Below, piece by piece: positions 60,965-64,000 of a stretch of 64,000 nt of DNA (position 1 is the stretch's first letter; each line of letters opens with the position of its first letter). The notes under the pieces are model-generated. The model ran no database searches and had not been told where the DNA came from. It was given only the letters and a program-made list of their open reading frames with translations. The position numbers and the translations under genes are program-made. Source of the stretch: an uncultured Methanobrevibacter sp. (GTDB lineage Archaea; Methanobacteriota; Methanobacteria; Methanobacteriales; Methanobacteriaceae); the NCBI RefSeq assembly GCF_902770715.1, contig NZ_CACXTS010000002.1:42302-106301 (forward strand). Direction: 5' to 3'.

Positions 60965-61100
60965 AAAAAACACCTCAGTGCCATTTAATTTGTTACCAAC
61001 TAACCTATACTCCTTAAAAATCAGTAAGTTTCTTTATAGAGTTATATTGGTATTTTTTATTTTTTTTAAATAAATATTAGGAATAAATAGAAAAAACTAT

Positions 61101-61283
61101 TTATTCATCTCTAATTACATCTAATGGTAAAACTCCAGCTTTAAGTTCTTCGTAAGCTATATCAATTGGATCTAAGGAATCTTTAATTTCCACTAAAGGT
61201 TTTGCACCCATAGATATTTGAATTGCTCTAGCTCCGAGAAGTCTAGCTCTTTCAAACCTTGTTAATTTTTTTTCAACATTCAT
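61101..61283 (-). CDS. rpoK: DNA-directed RNA polymerase subunit K (omega/Rpb6)
   Basis: Sixty residues: '[20 protein letters not shown]' and '[20 protein letters not shown]' match archaeal RpoK. Start at the second ATG (61283), preceded by GGAAG at 7-8 bases; the ATG at 61298 would add five residues and place its own start on that RBS. Belongs to the conserved rpoN-rpoK pair upstream of eno. Confidence 0.95.
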   Translation of the reverse strand: MNVEKKLTRFERARLLGARAIQISMGAKPLVEIKDSLDPIDIAYEELKAGVLPLDVIRDE

Positions 61284-61364
61284 GAATATTACTTCCATAT
61301 TTAGGCATATATTTTACCAAGATTATATTTTATAATAAAACAATATCCCTACAAATTGTAAAAT

Positions 61365-61535
61365 CTATTCCCATGTTTCCACATGAGAAATCAACATTCT
61401 TCTACAACAATATCTAGTTAAACCTAAGTCATCTAAAACATCTTTAGACTTTTCACCAGCATCTACTCTTTTATTATATTCATCGAATAATGCTGATACA
61501 GGTTTTCCACAACTTAAACATCTAATAGGAATCAT
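61365..61535 (-). CDS. rpoN: DNA-directed RNA polymerase subunit N (Rpb10)
   Basis: A 56-residue gene that falls below common ORF length limits. Translation from ATG 61535 gives '[20 protein letters not shown]', then '[20 protein letters not shown]', ending VETWE and TAG at 61365. The zinc-binding set CxxC...CC (C6, C9, C43, C44) is complete and diagnostic for RpoN/Rpb10. The gene lies between rps9 and rpoK, as expected in archaea. Confidence 0.97.
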   Translation of the reverse strand: MIPIRCLSCGKPVSALFDEYNKRVDAGEKSKDVLDDLGLTRYCCRRMLISHVETWE

Positions 61536-61583
61536 TTATATCATCTTTTTTAATTTAAATAAAATATAAAAGTACAGAAATAA

Positions 61584-61985
61584 TTATCTGTAACTTTTTT
61601 GTTTACGTGCTCTTGCTCCAGGACCACCATATTTTTTAGGTTCTGAACGTCTTGGGTCACCTACTAACATAGTTCTGTCATATTGAATGAATTTTTCTTT
61701 TAAATCCATATCTTGTGACCATTGGACAAGTCCTTTTGCAATTACCATACGTGCAGCTTCAGCTTGTCCCATTACTCCTCCACCAATGACTTTGACGTTG
61801 ATATCAACTTCGTTAGCTAAGTCACCAGCTAAGATTAATGGTTCTTGTAATTTCAAGTTAGCAAGCTCTGGAGAGTAAAGTTCTAAAGGAATTTTGTTAA
61901 TTCTAACTTTACCAGTTCCTTCACGAACAGTACCTCTTGCGATAGCTGTTTTACGTTTTCCACTAGTATGAATAACTTTAACCAT
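61584..61985 (-). CDS. rps9: 30S ribosomal protein S9
   Basis: Archaeal S9 (133 aa): '[20 protein letters not shown]', '[20 protein letters not shown]', '[20 protein letters not shown]' and the C-terminal 'ARKQKSYR', whose Arg contacts P-site tRNA. The start is ATG 61985 behind GGATGTG; the upstream GTG at 61991 is less likely. It follows L13 in the standard operon. Confidence 0.95.
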   Translation of the reverse strand: MVKVIHTSGKRKTAIARGTVREGTGKVRINKIPLELYSPELANLKLQEPLILAGDLANEVDINVKVIGGGVMGQAEAARMVIAKGLVQWSQDMDLKEKFIQYDRTMLVGDPRRSEPKKYGGPGARARKQKSYR

Positions 61986-62003
61986 AATCACACATCCATT
62001 TAT

Positions 62004-62426
62004 CTAAAAGGTAGCTCCTAAAAGTTTGGAGATTTCCCCTAATTCAATACCTTTTTTAAGATTTTTGTATTCTGCTTCCGGAACTGCGGTGAGTTCTGCA
62101 TCAGCATATTCTGCTGGTACGCCAACAAATGCTTTTAAACCTTTGAATGCAGTTTTACCTTTAGATTTTTTGAAAGGTAACATTCCTCTTACAGTTCTTC
62201 TAAATATATCATCTGGTCTTCTAGGATATTTTGGACCTAAGTCACGAGGGTTAGAAATACTTGCCCTGTCAACTCTTTGTTTGTATTTAGCGTAAGCCCA
62301 ATCCTTGTTTCCAGTTAACATAATTTTTTCAGCGTTGAGAATAACTACTTCTTCGCCTTCTAAAAGATTTTTACTAGTTATACTAGCTAATCTTCCTAAA
62401 ACGCATCCTTCTCCATCAATAATCAT
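62004..62426 (-). CDS. rpl13: 50S ribosomal protein L13
   Basis: A 140-residue archaeal L13: '[20 protein letters not shown]', '[15 protein letters not shown]', '[20 protein letters not shown]' and '[16 protein letters not shown]'. Spacing 13 bases from L18e and 12-18 bases to S9 supports one transcript. Confidence 0.96.
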   Translation of the reverse strand: MIIDGEGCVLGRLASITSKNLLEGEEVVILNAEKIMLTGNKDWAYAKYKQRVDRASISNPRDLGPKYPRRPDDIFRRTVRGMLPFKKSKGKTAFKGLKAFVGVPAEYADAELTAVPEAEYKNLKKGIELGEISKLLGATF

Positions 62427-62439
62427 AATAACACCCTAT

Positions 62440-62805
62440 TTATTCCATGATCCTAATGTTTGATCCTTTAGGATTAGTTTCGATTATTTCATCAATTGCG
62501 ATGCATTCTCCACCAGCACTTTCGATTTTTTCTTGTGCTTTAGCTGAGAATTTTAATGCTACGACATCTACTTTTTCTGTTAAATCACCATTTGATAAAA
62601 CTTTACCCGGTACTAAAATAGTTTCGCCAGCTTCAGCATGTCTTGCAATATCAGACAAATTTACTTCAGCGGTTCTTCTATTAGACCTTTCAAGTCTTTG
62701 AGCAACATCTTTCCAAATAGCTGCATCTTCACTTCTTGATTTGTCATAAAGTTTATTAATAAGTTCAATAAGGTTAGGATTAGTTTTTATAATCTTTTTA
62801 GCCAT
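62440..62805 (-). CDS. rpl18e: 50S ribosomal protein L18e
   Basis: A 121-residue archaeal/eukaryotic L18e (L15-like): 'TNPNLIELINKLYDKSRSED', 'WKDVAQRLERSNRRTAEVNL', 'ILVPGKVLSNGDLTEKVDVV'. The start overlaps the rpoD stop by one base (TAATG), so translation is coupled. Confidence 0.96.
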   Translation of the reverse strand: MAKKIIKTNPNLIELINKLYDKSRSEDAAIWKDVAQRLERSNRRTAEVNLSDIARHAEAGETILVPGKVLSNGDLTEKVDVVALKFSAKAQEKIESAGGECIAIDEIIETNPKGSNIRIME

Positions 62806-63608
62806 TATTTACTTCCTCCTTCTTCACTAAATCTGATAAACTTATCTGCTTTTTCACCTAATACTTCACAAGCTTTTAATAAAACTTCTTTAGGAGGCAT
62901 TGATCCATCAGTTTCTATTCTAAATATGAAATCATTTTCACGATACCCTACATTAATGTATCCGTTAGTTGAAGCTCTAACACAACTTTTACACATAGCG
63001 CAGTTTTCAATGTCCAAAATCTTAATCTTTTTAGATCTTCTGTCAGATTTCAAAACACCTCTAGGACATGCAGATGCACAGTCATAATCAATTTCAACAT
63101 CATCATTGAAAGTGATTTCAGGATATTGCTTGTATGCACATACAGTTGTTGGCATCCATTTTGCATGTTCTTTTCCATAACCGACTTTTGCGACAGCTTC
63201 AAGATGTATTTCTTCGCCTTCTTTAAGCTTAACTAAAGGAATAGTATCGTATACTGGTTTAATTTTTGAGTCTGAAGATATTAAATCCTTAGAATAAACA
63301 ACTTTAGGTCCTTCTTCATTCAAACTGAACATAATCCCATTAGTATACTCTTCCCAATCATCATCTTCAGGTAATGATAAACCTTCAAGAGCATCAAGAT
63401 CAGAAACTAAAGGAGTTAAACCAAGTCTATGAGCAAGCACCTCATTAAACATTGCAGAATCATTTCTCATAATATTTACATCTTCGATAGCTATTTTCGG
63501 CACGTTCACCATAGCGCATCTTCTGATTGCATTTATAAAAGGCACTTCTGCATCACGAACAATGAATACAATTTCATCATTGCTTTGACTTTTTAATTCT
63601 ATCTCCAT
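62805..63608 (-). CDS. rpoD: DNA-directed RNA polymerase subunit D with 4Fe-4S domain
   Basis: RpoD (267 aa) pairs with RpoL as the alpha-like platform of RNA polymerase. 'EVPFINAIRRCAMVNVPKIA' is the alpha-motif. The inserted ferredoxin-like domain has 'YDCASACPRG' and 'ENCAMCKSCVRAS' (C177, C181, C203, C206, C209 from this start), enough for one 4Fe-4S cluster (CxxCxxC plus CP). Start is ATG 63608 behind GGAAGGG; the GTG at 63623 overlaps that RBS. Confidence 0.95.
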   Translation of the reverse strand: MEIELKSQSNDEIVFIVRDAEVPFINAIRRCAMVNVPKIAIEDVNIMRNDSAMFNEVLAHRLGLTPLVSDLDALEGLSLPEDDDWEEYTNGIMFSLNEEGPKVVYSKDLISSDSKIKPVYDTIPLVKLKEGEEIHLEAVAKVGYGKEHAKWMPTTVCAYKQYPEITFNDDVEIDYDCASACPRGVLKSDRRSKKIKILDIENCAMCKSCVRASTNGYINVGYRENDFIFRIETDGSMPPKEVLLKACEVLGEKADKFIRFSEEGGSK

Positions 63609-63623
63609 ATTAAACCCTTCCAC

Positions 63624-64000
63624 TTAAACTCTTCTTCCTCTTTTACCACCAGGTCTTCCAGTACCATCGTGAGGAATTGGAGTGATATCTTCGATTTTTC
63701 CTATTTTAATTCCAGCTCTTGCTAAAGCACGAATAGTAGCTTGTGCACCAGGTCCTGGACTTCTAGGTCCATTTCCACCAGGAGCTCTTACTTTAATGTG
63801 TAAGCCAACAAATCCTTTTTCTTTAGCATCATCAGCTATTCTGGTTGCTGCAGCCATAGCTGCGAAAGGTGAAGCTTGTTGTCTGTCTGCACGTACAACT
63901 CTTCCACCAGACCATTGTGAAATAGTTTCAGCACCAGTAATATCTGTTACAGTAATAATAGTGTTATTGAATGATGAGTAAATATTAGCTATACCCCATT
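63624..64000 (-). CDS. rps11: 30S ribosomal protein S11, 5' end outside window
   Basis: The frame is open to the window end: '[20 protein letters not shown]', '[20 protein letters not shown]', '[20 protein letters not shown]', '[20 protein letters not shown]' and the basic C-terminus '[14 protein letters not shown]' are archaeal S11. Only about the first six residues are missing. It is the first visible gene of the S11-rpoD-L18e-L13-S9 operon; S4 and S13 would be expected upstream. Confidence 0.95.
   Translation of the reverse strand, partial: WGIANIYSSFNNTIITVTDITGAETISQWSGGRVVRADRQQASPFAAMAAATRIADDAKEKGFVGLHIKVRAPGGNGPRSPGPGAQATIRALARAGIKIGKIEDITPIPHDGTGRPGGKRGRRV

Noticed and set aside
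1..64000. tRNA or rRNA genes
   Set aside because: I looked in the intergenic spaces for T-loop (GGTTCGAATCC-like) and paired stems and found none; a covariance-model scan could still reveal a divergent one.

Overview
The window looks like a chromosome segment of a Methanobacteriales methanogen, most likely Methanobrevibacter or a close relative. The evidence is archaeal information-processing genes (RpoD/RpoK/RpoN, S8e, L18e, SRP19, archaeal PheS/GltX, RNase J), the split family-B DNA polymerase typical of this order, mevalonate-pathway genes with isopentenyl phosphate kinase, tetrapyrrole genes, hypE, an MvhD-like hydrogenase subunit, AT-rich spacers with TATA boxes, and GGTG-type ribosome binding sites. 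This is inference from protein recognition; no 16S gene is present. I found no tRNA, rRNA, CRISPR array, integrase or transposase.

Layout. 1-3134 (+): 3' part of hemD, srp19, a DHH (RecJ/GAN-like) nuclease and a winged-helix regulator. 3135-10247: DEAD helicase, radical SAM protein, a solitary Cas4-like nuclease, a secreted thermonuclease, an unknown, RDD protein, hypE, S8e with a structured leader, and three small mostly acidic proteins. 10422-20122: polB2 (C-terminal half of split PolB), HAD phosphatase, ExoIII-type nuclease, pheS, DGC-type zinc protein, CitG-like protein, hemB, aroC, MBL hydrolase and DUF2121. 20451-23246: fused ADP-forming acyl-CoA synthetase and a DUF447 flavoprotein.

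23284-32424 is the most unusual region. Two paralogous SsuA/TauA-like substrate-binding proteins with no permease or ATPase nearby flank a tight four-gene operon: class II amidotransferase (EgtC/YafJ-like), GCS2-family carboxylate-amine ligase, GshA/GshF-type glutamate-cysteine ligase, FdhD-like sulfurtransferase. A methyltransferase, a LarE-type sulfur transferase and a ThiF/MoeB-type E1 follow. Three transcription units here share an AACAATTGTTATAT-like palindrome. I read it as a candidate sulfur/thiol uptake and gamma-glutamyl processing locus that may be co-regulated.

32427-52606: TPR-HIRAN protein, stand-alone short UvrA, NSS transporter, purA, dapL with three small unknowns, a membrane-anchored acidic protein, gltX, an Fe-S aldo/keto reductase with methyltransferase and PhzF, a cupin, Hcp with a divergent TrmB-family regulator, ADP-ribosylglycohydrolase, and a frameshifted mvhD beside a gene remnant. 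52866-64000 (-) is the conserved archaeal operon block, in transcription order: S11, rpoD, L18e, L13, S9, rpoN (too short for usual ORF cut-offs), rpoK, eno, ferredoxin, S2, MEMO, mevalonate kinase, isopentenyl phosphate kinase, fni, RNase J, idsA. It couples translation/transcription genes to archaeal lipid precursor synthesis.
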